The notes under the pieces were generated by a model. That model saw only the letters and a program-made list of their open reading frames with translations. It was not told the DNA's origin and did no database searches. From NCBI RefSeq assembly GCF_002866925.1, contig NZ_PKUQ01000012.1:26325-90324 (forward strand): DNA of 64,000 nucleotides, given 5' to 3'. The position numbers and the translations under genes were made by a program. The stretch is from Cohaesibacter celericrescens. Its GTDB lineage: Bacteria; Pseudomonadota; Alphaproteobacteria; Rhizobiales; Cohaesibacteraceae. Shown piece by piece: positions 29,134 to 38,877 of this stretch. How positions within the stretch are numbered: position 1 is the first letter of the stretch; every line of letters begins with the position of its first letter.

Positions 29134-30678
29134 TTAAACTCTGTTGCTTTGTTCAGAGGCACGATGGCCAATAGCGGAGGCAGCGACGAGTGCTTCTTCA
29201 GCAGCATCATTGCGTTCGAACCGTCCTGTGACCTGTCCGTTGGACATGACAATAATACGGTCAGACATGGATTTAATTTCATCCAGATCCGAGCTGACAA
29301 AGATGATTGCGAGGCCTTTGGCGGCGAGATCGGTCATGATCTGGAAGACTTCAGCCTTGGCACCGACATCGATGCCCCGCGTTGGTTCATCCATAAGCAG
29401 GACCTTGGGCGATGTCAGAAGAGCCTTACCGATGACAACCTTTTGCTGGTTGCCTCCGCTCAATGAACTGACTTCATTGTCCGGAGAAGCCACCTTGATC
29501 GACATTTCACCGATTTTGGTTTGAATGGCTTCTTTTTCTGCACCTTCATTGATGACAAATTTGGCCTTGAGGAACTTCCACAGGCTCGACATGGTCATAT
29601 TTTCCGCCACAGAAAGGATCTGCACCAAGCCTTCACGCTGTCTATCCTCGGGTATCAACGCCAGCCCATGCCGAATGCGATCGCCCACATCACCAGAGAT
29701 TGCTTCGCCATCCAACCACACATTCCCCGTGCTTTCTGGATAGAGCCCCATCAGACAGTCGAACATTTCCGAGCGCCCTGCCCCCATCAAGCCATAAACA
29801 CCAACGATTTCGCCGGCACGTACAGAAAGATCAACATGGTCCACGGTGTATCCACCGCCTTGTCTGGGTAAAGTCAGACCCTCAATTTTTATGACTTCAT
29901 CGCCATAATCCACCAGATCATTCAGCTCGACGGTCTTTTTGACACCACCAACCATTTTGTCGATGATCCAAGGCACATCAATGTCTTTGACCGCCGCTTC
30001 GGCGGCCATTTTTCCATCGCGCAGGATGGAAATATAGTCACCAATGCGCACAAGTTCTTCGAGGCGATGGGAAATGTAAATTATAGACACATCTCGCGCT
30101 TTGAGCTCTTCGATGATGCGGAACAGAATTTCTACCTCTGCAGACGACAATGCCGAAGTCGGCTCGTCCATGATCAAGACATTGACATCCTTGGTCAGGG
30201 CTTTGGCGATTTCGACAATCTGTTGCAGGCCGATGCGTAAATCGGCAACTTCGGCTTTAGGATCGATGGTCTGTTCCAAACGCGTCATCATTTTTGCTGC
30301 GCGCGCTATTTGCTCCGCATGATCGATCTTCATGCCGGGCTTGGTGATTTCCTGCGCCATAAACATGTTTTCAGCAACTGAGAGGTTGGGAAACAGGTTC
30401 AACTCTTGGAAAATGATACCAATGCCCTTGTCTTCAGCATCACGGGTGGAGTTAAAACTCACTTCTTCACCCGATGCCAAAAAGATCTTGCCTTGGGATT
30501 GTTTTTGAACCCCTGCAAGCACTTTCATCAAGGTGGATTTGCCGGCACCATTTTCGCCGACCAATACATTCACCTTGCCACGATAGACCTTGTAATCCAC
30601 ATCATCGAGCGCCTTGGTGCCCGGAAACACCATACTGATGCCTTCTGTGCGGAGAATGACGTCATCTTCCTTGGTCAT
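29134..30678 (-). CDS. Sugar ABC transporter ATPase, two nucleotide-binding domains (RbsA family)
   Basis: Fused ATPase of 514 aa. The first domain has Walker A GENGAGKST, a degenerate signature (RIGLQQ) and LIMDEPTSAL. The second has the full signature LSGGNQQKV and LLMDEPTRGIDVG, while its Walker A is degenerate (GLMGAGRSE). This asymmetry is normal for RbsA/MglA. The start at 30678 has GGAGG five bases before it and lies two bases beyond the lipoprotein stop. Confidence 0.93.
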   Translation of the reverse strand: MTKEDDVILRTEGISMVFPGTKALDDVDYKVYRGKVNVLVGENGAGKSTLMKVLAGVQKQSQGKIFLASGEEVSFNSTRDAEDKGIGIIFQELNLFPNLSVAENMFMAQEITKPGMKIDHAEQIARAAKMMTRLEQTIDPKAEVADLRIGLQQIVEIAKALTKDVNVLIMDEPTSALSSAEVEILFRIIEELKARDVSIIYISHRLEELVRIGDYISILRDGKMAAEAAVKDIDVPWIIDKMVGGVKKTVELNDLVDYGDEVIKIEGLTLPRQGGGYTVDHVDLSVRAGEIVGVYGLMGAGRSEMFDCLMGLYPESTGNVWLDGEAISGDVGDRIRHGLALIPEDRQREGLVQILSVAENMTMSSLWKFLKAKFVINEGAEKEAIQTKIGEMSIKVASPDNEVSSLSGGNQQKVVIGKALLTSPKVLLMDEPTRGIDVGAKAEVFQIMTDLAAKGLAIIFVSSDLDEIKSMSDRIIVMSNGQVTGRFERNDAAEEALVAASAIGHRASEQSNRV

Positions 30679-30679
30679 A

Positions 30680-31366
30680 TCAGCCTCCATCGCCCACTGT
30701 CAGGCGAACGGGTGTGACAAGCACGGGCTTGCTGGCACCGTCATCGGTGAACATGCCGGTGAAGCTCACTTCTTTGCCGTCCAGCGCTTCGCGATCCAAA
30801 CCGGAAAGCACATCGGCATTCACCCGCTTGTTTATGGCGTTGGAAATGCGGGCATATTCAAGCTGATTGGTAAAGTCATCAAATTTCAGGAAATCGAGGC
30901 TGTCGCGAATTGATGAGCCCTTAAGAACCGGACCAATTTGAAGTAACATGTCTTTGGTGCCATCGTAGGGAGGCAGATCGAGGCCCAAAGTCGATGCGCG
31001 CGACTTGGTGTTAACTTCGACGATCTTTGCAGTGCCTTTGACTATAAAGTTCCAGGGGCTGCCTTCTTCTTTTTCGCGATGGCCGTATTTCTTGCCAGCT
31101 TCAGCAGCGTTACTTTTGTAGGCGCCAACAACTTCACCCAGGTCATTGGCTGCACTATCCGCGAACGGCAGGAGCTTGTCGCTCCACATGTCTGCAACAA
31201 TTTTGTCTGGATTGAATTTGTCGTCAGAGAAAAAGATCTCCAACTCGCCCTCTGCTTTTTTGCGTGGTGGTTCGTTTTTGACAATCTTACATGCGCTCAG
31301 TGAGAGCGCGATTCCGATAGCTGCAGTCAGAGTAGCTGCATGACGGAGAGCTGTCTGGTTGTTCAT
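30680..31366 (-). CDS. DUF2291 periplasmic lipoprotein of the sugar ABC locus
   Basis: Predicted lipoprotein of 228 aa: signal sequence followed by the lipobox LSAC (cysteine near residue 26). The rest matches the DUF2291 family, seen beside ribose-type ABC importers and of unknown function. I take the ATG at 31366, with GGAAGG seven bases upstream. It sits between the binding protein and ATPase genes, so it may assist capture or docking in the periplasm; that is inference. Confidence 0.82.
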   Translation of the reverse strand: MNNQTALRHAATLTAAIGIALSLSACKIVKNEPPRKKAEGELEIFFSDDKFNPDKIVADMWSDKLLPFADSAANDLGEVVGAYKSNAAEAGKKYGHREKEEGSPWNFIVKGTAKIVEVNTKSRASTLGLDLPPYDGTKDMLLQIGPVLKGSSIRDSLDFLKFDDFTNQLEYARISNAINKRVNADVLSGLDREALDGKEVSFTGMFTDDGASKPVLVTPVRLTVGDGG

Positions 31367-31400
31367 CCCGGTGCCTTCCAAACTCAACCTTATAAAAAGA

Positions 31401-31425
31401 CGGGGCAATGGGGGCCCCGCCCTCT
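31401..31425 (-). terminator. Attenuator hairpin after the sugar-binding protein gene
   Basis: Stem CGGGGC / GCCCCG (31401-31406 and 31414-31419). On the minus strand it is followed by TCTTTTTAT, at the bases just below 31401. It lies between the binding-protein and lipoprotein genes and could cut most transcripts after the binding protein, giving more receptor than transporter. Confidence 0.55.
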
Positions 31426-31465
31426 AGAAGTGTTATCTAGATTCTGGTCTAGACTTTGGCTCTCA

Positions 31466-32428
<963 letters not shown>

Positions 32429-32485
32429 CTACCTATGAAAACTAGATTTACTTTCATTTTGCTTCTAGAGCCACGTTAGACACAC

Positions 32486-32633
32486 TTTTCGAAAACGGTC
32501 AAGAATTATCAAAAATATTCGAAACTTTTTTTGCCAAAAACCCATAAAATATACACAATAGCTCCAACAATTCGAAAATAATACGGTATCAATTTTCGTT
32601 TTCTTGTGTTTCTTATTGATTACTTTCGTTTTC
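32486..32633. promoter_or_regulatory. Cluster of TTTCG elements in the divergent sugar promoter, probable DeoR operators
   Basis: The AT-rich spacer between the binding-protein and transketolase genes has a 10-base palindrome TTTTCGAAAA (32486-32495), TTCGAAA cores at about 32518 and 32571, and two direct copies of TTTCGTTTTC (32594-32603 and 32624-32633) exactly 30 bases apart. Spacing by helical turns and position favour binding by the DeoR protein of this locus. Confidence 0.55.
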
Positions 32634-32678
32634 ATTGATAGCCTGCCAACAGGTCGTTTCACAAAGACGGATTCTCTT

Positions 32679-33491
32679 ATGGACATCTCCGAGTTAGAAC
32701 AAAAAGCACGCGAAGTTCGAAAACGGATTATTCGCATGAACAGCGCAGCAGGTCAGGGCCATACAGGTGGAGACCTATCCGAAACAGACATTTTGGTTGC
32801 GCTCTACTTTCGCATTCTCAGGCAAATAGACCCCACCAGAACCAATCCTGATCGGGACCGCTTCATCCTTTCAAAAGGGCATGGGGTTGGCGGATATTAT
32901 TGCACGTTGGCCGAGGCTGGCTATCTGGAGGATGAAGACCTCACCACATATCTGGGCTTTGAAACCCGATGCCCCGGCCACCCGGTACGCCAGAAAACAC
33001 CTTGCATTGAGCTGAACACTGGCGCTCTGGGGCACGGAGTACCCGTGTCTGTTGGCATGGCTCTTAGCGCGAAAAGACAGCAAAAAGACTTCCGGGTCTA
33101 TGTTTTGACTGGAGACGGCGAACTGCAAGAAGGCTCCAACTGGGAAGCTGCTCTTAGCGCTCAACAATATTGTCTGGACAATTTGGTTGTCATCGTTGAC
33201 CGCAACCGTTTGCAGCTTGCCGACCGGACCGAAAACATCATCGGGCTTGAGCCACTGGCCGATAAATGGCGCGCTTTCGGGTTTGACGTTCAAGAAACCC
33301 AAGGCAACGACATGGGAAGCGTCGTTTCGACACTGGAAGGCTTGGACTTCACCTGTGGTTGCCCTCATGTGGTTATCGCCAACACCACCAAAGGTGCCGG
33401 CATTTCCTTTATTGAAGACCGCCCCGCTTGGCATCACCGCGTGCCCAAAGGCGATGAAGTGGCGCTTGCGATCGCGGAGCTGGAGGCATGA
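32679..33491 (+). CDS. Transketolase-like N-terminal subunit (thiamin diphosphate domain)
   Basis: First half of a two-gene transketolase, 270 aa. It contains GHTGGDLSETD near residue 27, SKGHG near 66 and the thiamin-diphosphate/Mg motif GDGELQEGSNWEAAL. Start ATG at 32679. Its stop overlaps the start of the second-subunit gene by four bases. Two-subunit transketolases often act in specialised pathways; a described example is apulose-4-phosphate transketolase (AptAB). Substrate here is inferred from the kinase gene next to it. Confidence 0.88.
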   Translation: MDISELEQKAREVRKRIIRMNSAAGQGHTGGDLSETDILVALYFRILRQIDPTRTNPDRDRFILSKGHGVGGYYCTLAEAGYLEDEDLTTYLGFETRCPGHPVRQKTPCIELNTGALGHGVPVSVGMALSAKRQQKDFRVYVLTGDGELQEGSNWEAALSAQQYCLDNLVVIVDRNRLQLADRTENIIGLEPLADKWRAFGFDVQETQGNDMGSVVSTLEGLDFTCGCPHVVIANTTKGAGISFIEDRPAWHHRVPKGDEVALAIAELEA

Positions 33492-34435
33492 ATTCCATGA
33501 CTGTTGTAAAACAAGATTTGCGCGAGGTGATGATTGAATCCTTTCATCGCGCAGTTGCTCACGGCGTCAATCTGGTGACAGTGGTTAGTGATTCAACCAG
33601 CACCGCCAAAATCGCTCCGTTCCAAAGCGCCAACCCCGAACGTGTGGTCAATGTCGGTATTGCCGAGCAAAGTCTGGTTGGTATTGCTGCTGGTTTGTCA
33701 CTGGGTGGACATGTTGCTGTCACCGCCAATGCAGCGCCGTTTTTAATCGCCCGCTCCAACGAGCAGATCAAAAATGACATTTGTTACTCCAATACCAATG
33801 TCAAGCTGGTCGGGCTGAATGCAGGTGTCGCGTATGGTGCGCTTGGCGCCACCCATCATGCGATTGATGATATTTCGGTGCTGCGCGGCTTTGGCAATAT
33901 CCAGATTTTTGCCCCTACCGATGCCATTGAGGCCGCCCAGATCTTTGATTATGCCTATGCCCATGAAGGGCCGGTCTATATCCGCCTCGATTCGGCTGCC
34001 TTTCCCCATTTGCACAGCCCAGACTATGTGTTTGAAGTAGGTAAGCCCGACTTGCTGATTGAGGGCAGCGATATTCTTATTGTGGCATTAGGATCTGTCG
34101 CCCATGAAGCGGTGGATGCCGCAAAAGCTGCTGCCGAAACAGGTCTGTCGGTTGGTGTGGTCAGCCTTTCGAGCATTCGTCCGCTTGATAAAGAAGCCTA
34201 TGTCGATATTCTCAAACGCTACAAGCAAGTATTAAGCGTTGAAGAGCATTCGGTGCATGGCGCATTGGGCAGCCTCACCGCGGAAGTGATCGCCGAAGAA
34301 CAGCTTGGGCTGAAGCTTACACGGCTCGGTTTCCCAGAAGGGCAGTTTTCCAAAACCGGTCCACGCGATGCGATCCGTGCCTATTATAAGATCGATGCCA
34401 AAGGCATCACAGAAACACTTAAGACACTAGGATAA
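33488..34435 (+). CDS. Transketolase-like C-terminal subunit
   Basis: Second half of the two-gene transketolase, 315 aa: pyrimidine-binding domain with NVGIAEQSLVGIAAGLS, whose glutamate should activate thiamin diphosphate, and a C-terminal transketolase domain from about residue 185. It is translationally coupled to the first subunit (ATGA) and four bases before the kinase gene. Together the pair equals one full-length transketolase. Confidence 0.88.
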   Translation: MNSMTVVKQDLREVMIESFHRAVAHGVNLVTVVSDSTSTAKIAPFQSANPERVVNVGIAEQSLVGIAAGLSLGGHVAVTANAAPFLIARSNEQIKNDICYSNTNVKLVGLNAGVAYGALGATHHAIDDISVLRGFGNIQIFAPTDAIEAAQIFDYAYAHEGPVYIRLDSAAFPHLHSPDYVFEVGKPDLLIEGSDILIVALGSVAHEAVDAAKAAAETGLSVGVVSLSSIRPLDKEAYVDILKRYKQVLSVEEHSVHGALGSLTAEVIAEEQLGLKLTRLGFPEGQFSKTGPRDAIRAYYKIDAKGITETLKTLG

Positions 34436-34439
34436 TGGC

Positions 34440-35918
34440 ATGACCGGTCTCATCCTCTCCATTGACCAAGGAACCAGCGGCACCAAAGCAATCCTGTTTG
34501 ATCGCGATGGGCAGCCGCAGGCAAAGGGCAGCGTTGCACTGGCATCGATTTTCCCGCAGGCCGGATTTGTAGAGCAAGACCCCGATGACATCTACAACAA
34601 CGTCATCGATGCGGTTCGGGATTGTTTTGAGGTGTTTGGCTCAACGCCCCAGATCTCGGCCTGTGGTATTTCCAACCAGCGCGAAACCTTTGTGCTCTGG
34701 GACAGTGAGGGAAAACCGCTGAACAATGCTGTGGTTTGGCAATGCAAACGCTCATCCCAGGTGTGCGAGCGTCTAAAGGGAACCAATTTGGAAGCCGATA
34801 TTCGGCGCAAAACGGGCCTGATTGTCGACCCCTATTTTTCCGGCAGCAAGGTTATCTGGCTGAAGGAAAACAATGCGGACATCGCTGCCAGGATAGAGGC
34901 TGGCGAGGCCTATTTTGGAACCATCGACACGTGGCTGGTCTATCGCCTCACTGGTGGTAAAAGCTACGCCACCGATGTGACCAATGCATGCCGCACTTTA
35001 TTCTTCAATCTCAAGGATTTGTGTTGGGATAAAGACTTGCTGGAACAAATGGGCCTATCAAAGCTCAACTTGCCCAGCCTTAATCCATCCTCTTGCAATG
35101 TTGGTGAAACCGATATCGGCGGACTATTGGATCAACCCATCCCGATCACCGGTTTGATCGGAGATTCCCATGCGGCCGCATTCGGTGAAGGTTGTCATCA
35201 AAGTGGACAAGCAAAAGCAACGCTGGGCACGGGTTCTTCGATCCTTATGAATACAGGCGACACCCCTGCGAAGCCGCAAAATGGTATGGTTTCAACCATA
35301 TGCTGGGCGATCGAGGGTCGCGTAGATTATGCACTTGAAGGCATTATTGTTTCTTGCGGAGCCACCATCCAATGGCTACGCGACCAAGCTGCCTTGGTTT
35401 CTGATGCGGCCCAAACTGAGGCAATGGCGCGAGCTGTGCCTAACAATGGCGGCGTTTATTTCATTCCAGCCTTTTCCGGACTTGGTGCGCCCTATTGGAA
35501 GATGGATGCAAAAGCGATGATTGCGGGCCTGACTTTTGGCTCTACAAAGAATCATATCGCGCGTGCCGCACTTGAATCCGTGGCGTTCCAAATCAAAGAC
35601 GTCATCAATGCCATGAAAGAAGCGAGTGGCGTAGAACTCGGCATGTTGAACGCGGACGGCGGCATGACCAAGAATCAATTTGTTATGCAATCGTTGGCAG
35701 ACTTGCTTGGCTGTTCGGTACAAACGATCGATTTTGAGGATATTTCTGCTTTGGGCGCGGCCTACATGGCAGGGCTGGGAGCCGGAGTTTATGCCGATAT
35801 CTCAGAGCTCCCTAGCCATAATGAAGGGCGCTCATTGCGCGTGCCAGATCTCGATGCAAAGGACATTGTTGCTTGTCATCAAACCTGGCAAGACATCATC
35901 CACAAAGTTTATTGCTAA
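34440..35918 (+). CDS. FGGY-family carbohydrate kinase, glycerol-kinase-like with altered pocket
   Basis: ATP-dependent kinase of 492 aa, close in pattern to GlpK. Compared with the E. coli glycerol kinase pocket, R81, E82, W100, Y132 and catalytic D242 are kept. The position of F270, which packs on glycerol, is serine (S267 in TLGTGSSILMNTG). This should open the pocket to a larger or more polar substrate. Being the third gene of a transketolase operon, it is better read as a ketose kinase than a glycerol kinase. A strong terminator follows. Confidence 0.8.
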   Translation: MTGLILSIDQGTSGTKAILFDRDGQPQAKGSVALASIFPQAGFVEQDPDDIYNNVIDAVRDCFEVFGSTPQISACGISNQRETFVLWDSEGKPLNNAVVWQCKRSSQVCERLKGTNLEADIRRKTGLIVDPYFSGSKVIWLKENNADIAARIEAGEAYFGTIDTWLVYRLTGGKSYATDVTNACRTLFFNLKDLCWDKDLLEQMGLSKLNLPSLNPSSCNVGETDIGGLLDQPIPITGLIGDSHAAAFGEGCHQSGQAKATLGTGSSILMNTGDTPAKPQNGMVSTICWAIEGRVDYALEGIIVSCGATIQWLRDQAALVSDAAQTEAMARAVPNNGGVYFIPAFSGLGAPYWKMDAKAMIAGLTFGSTKNHIARAALESVAFQIKDVINAMKEASGVELGMLNADGGMTKNQFVMQSLADLLGCSVQTIDFEDISALGAAYMAGLGAGVYADISELPSHNEGRSLRVPDLDAKDIVACHQTWQDIIHKVYC

Positions 35919-36012
35919 GACTTCGCTTCGCTCAAACCGAATAACCTAAGCAACCTACCCGTAGATTCCACCTAAGACAGCTAGAAGGGTCCCCTCCTAC
36001 CCCTTCAGATAG

Positions 36013-36046
36013 GCCGACGCAATCAACAAGTGCGTCGGCTTTTTTT
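36013..36046 (+). terminator. Rho-independent terminator after the kinase gene
   Basis: Perfect 9-base stem GCCGACGCA / TGCGTCGGC, 9-base loop, then seven T. It ends the transketolase-kinase operon. Confidence 0.92.
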
Positions 36047-36065
36047 ATTTCTCGCGAGACTTCAC

Positions 36066-37076
36066 TTAACCGAGGGGGGCACAAGAATCGCGTTCTATGA
36101 GCAAGCAAGGCTCTGGATTGAATAACTCCGGAGTGGATGCGTGGCTCATTACGGCTATAATCGCTCGTTTGCCCATTTCAAAATAGGGCAACCCGACCGT
36201 CGTTAATCGTGGTCGGACCACCTCGGAAATTGCCTGAAAGTCATCAAAACCGATAACAGACAAGTCTTCAGGCACACGCAGTCCCATATGGGCAGCAGCA
36301 CTCATTACCATCAAAGCAATGCGGTCATTGCCGCAAATAATGGCGGTGGGGCGATCTGGCCTGTCCAAAAGGGTTTTGGCGCTTTCATAGGCCACATAGG
36401 TCTCCCCCTCAGGCAGATATCCTTCAACTCCAGCACAACACAGATCCGGATCCAAGGCCATACCGTGGGCCGAAAGTGCACGATTGGCACCTGTCAGACG
36501 CAGGTTGGTTGCCGGTGCGCGCTCGGGCAACGAGATTACACCAATCCGAGTATGCCCCAGCTTGACCAAATAGGCGGCCTGCTCATACCCACCGGCCTCA
36601 TCGTCCGGCAGAATTGCCCTGTCTGTGCAGCCTTGGGCAAAACAGTTCGCATATACAACATTCTTAACATCAGAGGAAATCCGATCGACCTCTTGATGAA
36701 AAAGGCTGGCATAAACAACGCCTGCTGTGTGACTATCACGAAACATTTGCCAAATATCGCTGCGGTTTTTCTCGGCATCATCCAACGAACCGATCAACAA
36801 GAGACAGCCCAATTCCGAGGCCGCGGCTTGAGCGCCACGCAACAGGTCAAAGGAATGGGGAAACATGGTTTCCCTGTCCGCAAAAAAACCAATAAGCGGA
36901 GTGCCCTTGCCCAGGCTCATCTGTGCCGACCGACGAGGCACATACCCGGTTCGCTCAGCCACTTTTAGAATTTGCAGGGTCGTCTCTTCGCTAGCACACT
37001 TTTTCCCGCGCAAAGTCAGAGACACTGTTTTACTCGACACTCCGACTTCGTTTGCGATATCCAATAAAGTGGGCAT
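36066..37076 (-). CDS. LacI-family transcriptional regulator
   Basis: Regulator of 336 aa: LacI helix-turn-helix at the extreme N-terminus (LLDIANEVGVSSKTVSLTLR, residues 3-23), hinge helix region, and a sugar-binding-like effector domain (GVISLPERAPATNLR, AIICGNDRIA, VIGFDDF). GGAGG lies five bases before the ATG. It converges with the kinase gene; whether it controls that locus or the nearby formaldehyde dehydrogenase is not clear. Confidence 0.9.
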   Translation of the reverse strand: MPTLLDIANEVGVSSKTVSLTLRGKKCASEETTLQILKVAERTGYVPRRSAQMSLGKGTPLIGFFADRETMFPHSFDLLRGAQAAASELGCLLLIGSLDDAEKNRSDIWQMFRDSHTAGVVYASLFHQEVDRISSDVKNVVYANCFAQGCTDRAILPDDEAGGYEQAAYLVKLGHTRIGVISLPERAPATNLRLTGANRALSAHGMALDPDLCCAGVEGYLPEGETYVAYESAKTLLDRPDRPTAIICGNDRIALMVMSAAAHMGLRVPEDLSVIGFDDFQAISEVVRPRLTTVGLPYFEMGKRAIIAVMSHASTPELFNPEPCLLIERDSCAPLG

Positions 37077-37392
37077 TGTGCCTCCGCAGCTCTAACACTC
37101 AACTCATGCAATAGGTCTATAATGCATGCTTGGTTTCGACGAAAAGCAGTCAAATGCTCGACATACCGATAACACAAAGCAGCTTCATTATATCACCCTC
37201 AAAAGACCGGATCTATTATTTACAGATCACAAGTCACCTAATCCCAAGCCGCAAGGAGGCACGAGAGCATGCCATTCTTGTTGATAATAATACTGACATC
37301 AAGGGCTTATTGCTCCTCATTTGGTCGCATCTGTTGACGTAGGGTGCCTCTTTAGATCAGGGTCAGAAAAACCAAACATTGGAGATTGATAC
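37077..37392. other. Intergenic region, lacI to formaldehyde dehydrogenase
   Basis: Divergent spacer of 316 bases. A GGAGA ribosome site for the downstream gene lies at its end (about 37380). A TTGACG stretch at 37334-37339 could be a -35 element but no good -10 follows at the right distance. No convincing gene or operator was seen. Confidence 0.5.
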
Positions 37393-38523
37393 ATGCGTAC
37401 ACGTGCTGCTGTTGCCATTGCGGCGGGAAAACCGCTCGAAGTTATGGAAGTGGAACTGGAAGGCCCGAAGGCCGGAGAGGTTCTAATCGAAATCAAGGCA
37501 ACAGGCATTTGCCACACCGATGAATTTACGCTCTCGGGTGCCGACCCTGAAGGGATTTTTCCTTGTATTCTGGGTCATGAGGGTGCCGGTGTTGTGATTG
37601 AAGTGGGCGAAGGTGTCACCACACTCAAGCCGGGCGATCATGTCATTCCGCTCTACACACCAGAATGCCGTGAGTGTTATTCGTGTCTATCAGGCAAAAC
37701 CAACATGTGCACGGCAATCCGCAACACACAGGGTCAGGGCCTGTTGCCCGATGGCACAACCCGTTTTTCCATGCTCGATGGCACCCCCATCTATCACTAT
37801 ATGGGCTGCTCAACTTTTGCCAACCATACGGTTATGCCTGAAATCGCATTGGCCAAAGTGCGAGAGGACGCGCCGTTTGACAAGATTTGCTATATCGGTT
37901 GTGGCGTGACCACCGGCATTGGCTCGGTCATCAACACCGCAGGCGTGGAAATCGGCTCGACTGCGGCGGTGTTTGGTCTTGGCGGTATTGGCCTCAATGT
38001 CATTCAGGGCCTGCGCATGGCCGGTGCTGACATGATCATCGGTGTCGATTTGAATGATGGCAAAGAGGAAATGGCACGAAAGTTCGGTATGACCCATTTC
38101 ATCAATCCTTCCAAAATTGACGGCTCTGTTGTCGACGCCATTGTAGCCCTGACCAAAACCGAAATAGACCAGATAGGCGGCGTTGACTATTCGTTTGATG
38201 CTACAGGCAACGTCAAGGTCATGCGTGACGCGCTGGAATGTTCGCACCGTGGCTGGGGTGTCTCTGTGGTCATCGGCGTGGCACCTGCCGGGGCGGAGAT
38301 TTCCACCCGTCCCTTCCAGCTGGTGACAGGGCGCGTCTGGAAAGGCACAGCCTTTGGTGGTGCAAAGGGACGCACTGACGTGCCGAAATTTGTCGATTGG
38401 TATATGGACGGCAAAATCGAAATTGATTCAATGATCACGCACAAGCTCACTCTGGACAACATCAACGAAGGGTTTGAGTTGATGCATGCAGGCAAATCCA
38501 TCCGCGCAGTTGTGGAATTCTGA
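37393..38523 (+). CDS. adhC: S-(hydroxymethyl)glutathione dehydrogenase / class III alcohol dehydrogenase
   Basis: Zinc- and NAD-dependent enzyme (376 aa) that oxidises the glutathione adduct of formaldehyde to S-formylglutathione. Catalytic zinc region GICHTDEF and GHEGAGVV, structural zinc cysteines in [17 protein letters not shown], and cofactor loop GLGGIGLN are all present. Sequence is typical of the highly conserved class III group. S-formylglutathione hydrolase is not adjacent. It links formaldehyde, for example from methoxy-aromatic demethylation, to the formate dehydrogenase at the window start. Confidence 0.95.
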   Translation: MRTRAAVAIAAGKPLEVMEVELEGPKAGEVLIEIKATGICHTDEFTLSGADPEGIFPCILGHEGAGVVIEVGEGVTTLKPGDHVIPLYTPECRECYSCLSGKTNMCTAIRNTQGQGLLPDGTTRFSMLDGTPIYHYMGCSTFANHTVMPEIALAKVREDAPFDKICYIGCGVTTGIGSVINTAGVEIGSTAAVFGLGGIGLNVIQGLRMAGADMIIGVDLNDGKEEMARKFGMTHFINPSKIDGSVVDAIVALTKTEIDQIGGVDYSFDATGNVKVMRDALECSHRGWGVSVVIGVAPAGAEISTRPFQLVTGRVWKGTAFGGAKGRTDVPKFVDWYMDGKIEIDSMITHKLTLDNINEGFELMHAGKSIRAVVEF

Positions 38524-38877
38524 GAGCAGCCAAACAGCGCCCTTCCAGATTTCAAACCCGGTCTCACATATGTGGGGCCGGGTTTTTAATGCCGAGGGCC
38601 CAATTTTCTGTTTTTCATTCATCCTCAGCATAATTGCACTTATTGCAACATATAGAGAAAACCAAGCAACCAATCACTCTTCTCAGATACGCCAACACCA
38701 TGGCAATTGATATGATTATATATTCTGCCATCAGCCAGATTCGAGGACGCATTCTTATTCAATTACTCATTAATTACAAATACCTATATGGTTTCTATTA
38801 AATTCTTCCTTAACCCCCGCCGCCTTATTGTAAGACAAATAAATTTTTGAGAGCAGATCAACGACAACAATTTCCAT
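38524..38877. other. Intergenic region before the PAS protein gene
   Basis: Contains the adhC terminator (38554-38587) and then about 290 bases of AT-rich sequence with no recognisable gene. No clear ribosome site was found just ahead of the PAS gene. Confidence 0.5.
38554..38587 (+). terminator. Rho-independent terminator after adhC
   Basis: Stem AAACCCGG / CCGGGTTT with an inner CACATATGTG palindrome in the loop, followed by TTTTT. Confidence 0.85.

Noticed and set aside
34440..35918. Plain glycerol kinase annotation
   Set aside because: Context (transketolase pair, sugar importer) and the F-to-S pocket change argue against it.
37130..37342. 70-codon frame between lacI and adhC
   Set aside because: No ribosome site or recognisable pattern; probably chance in AT-rich spacer.
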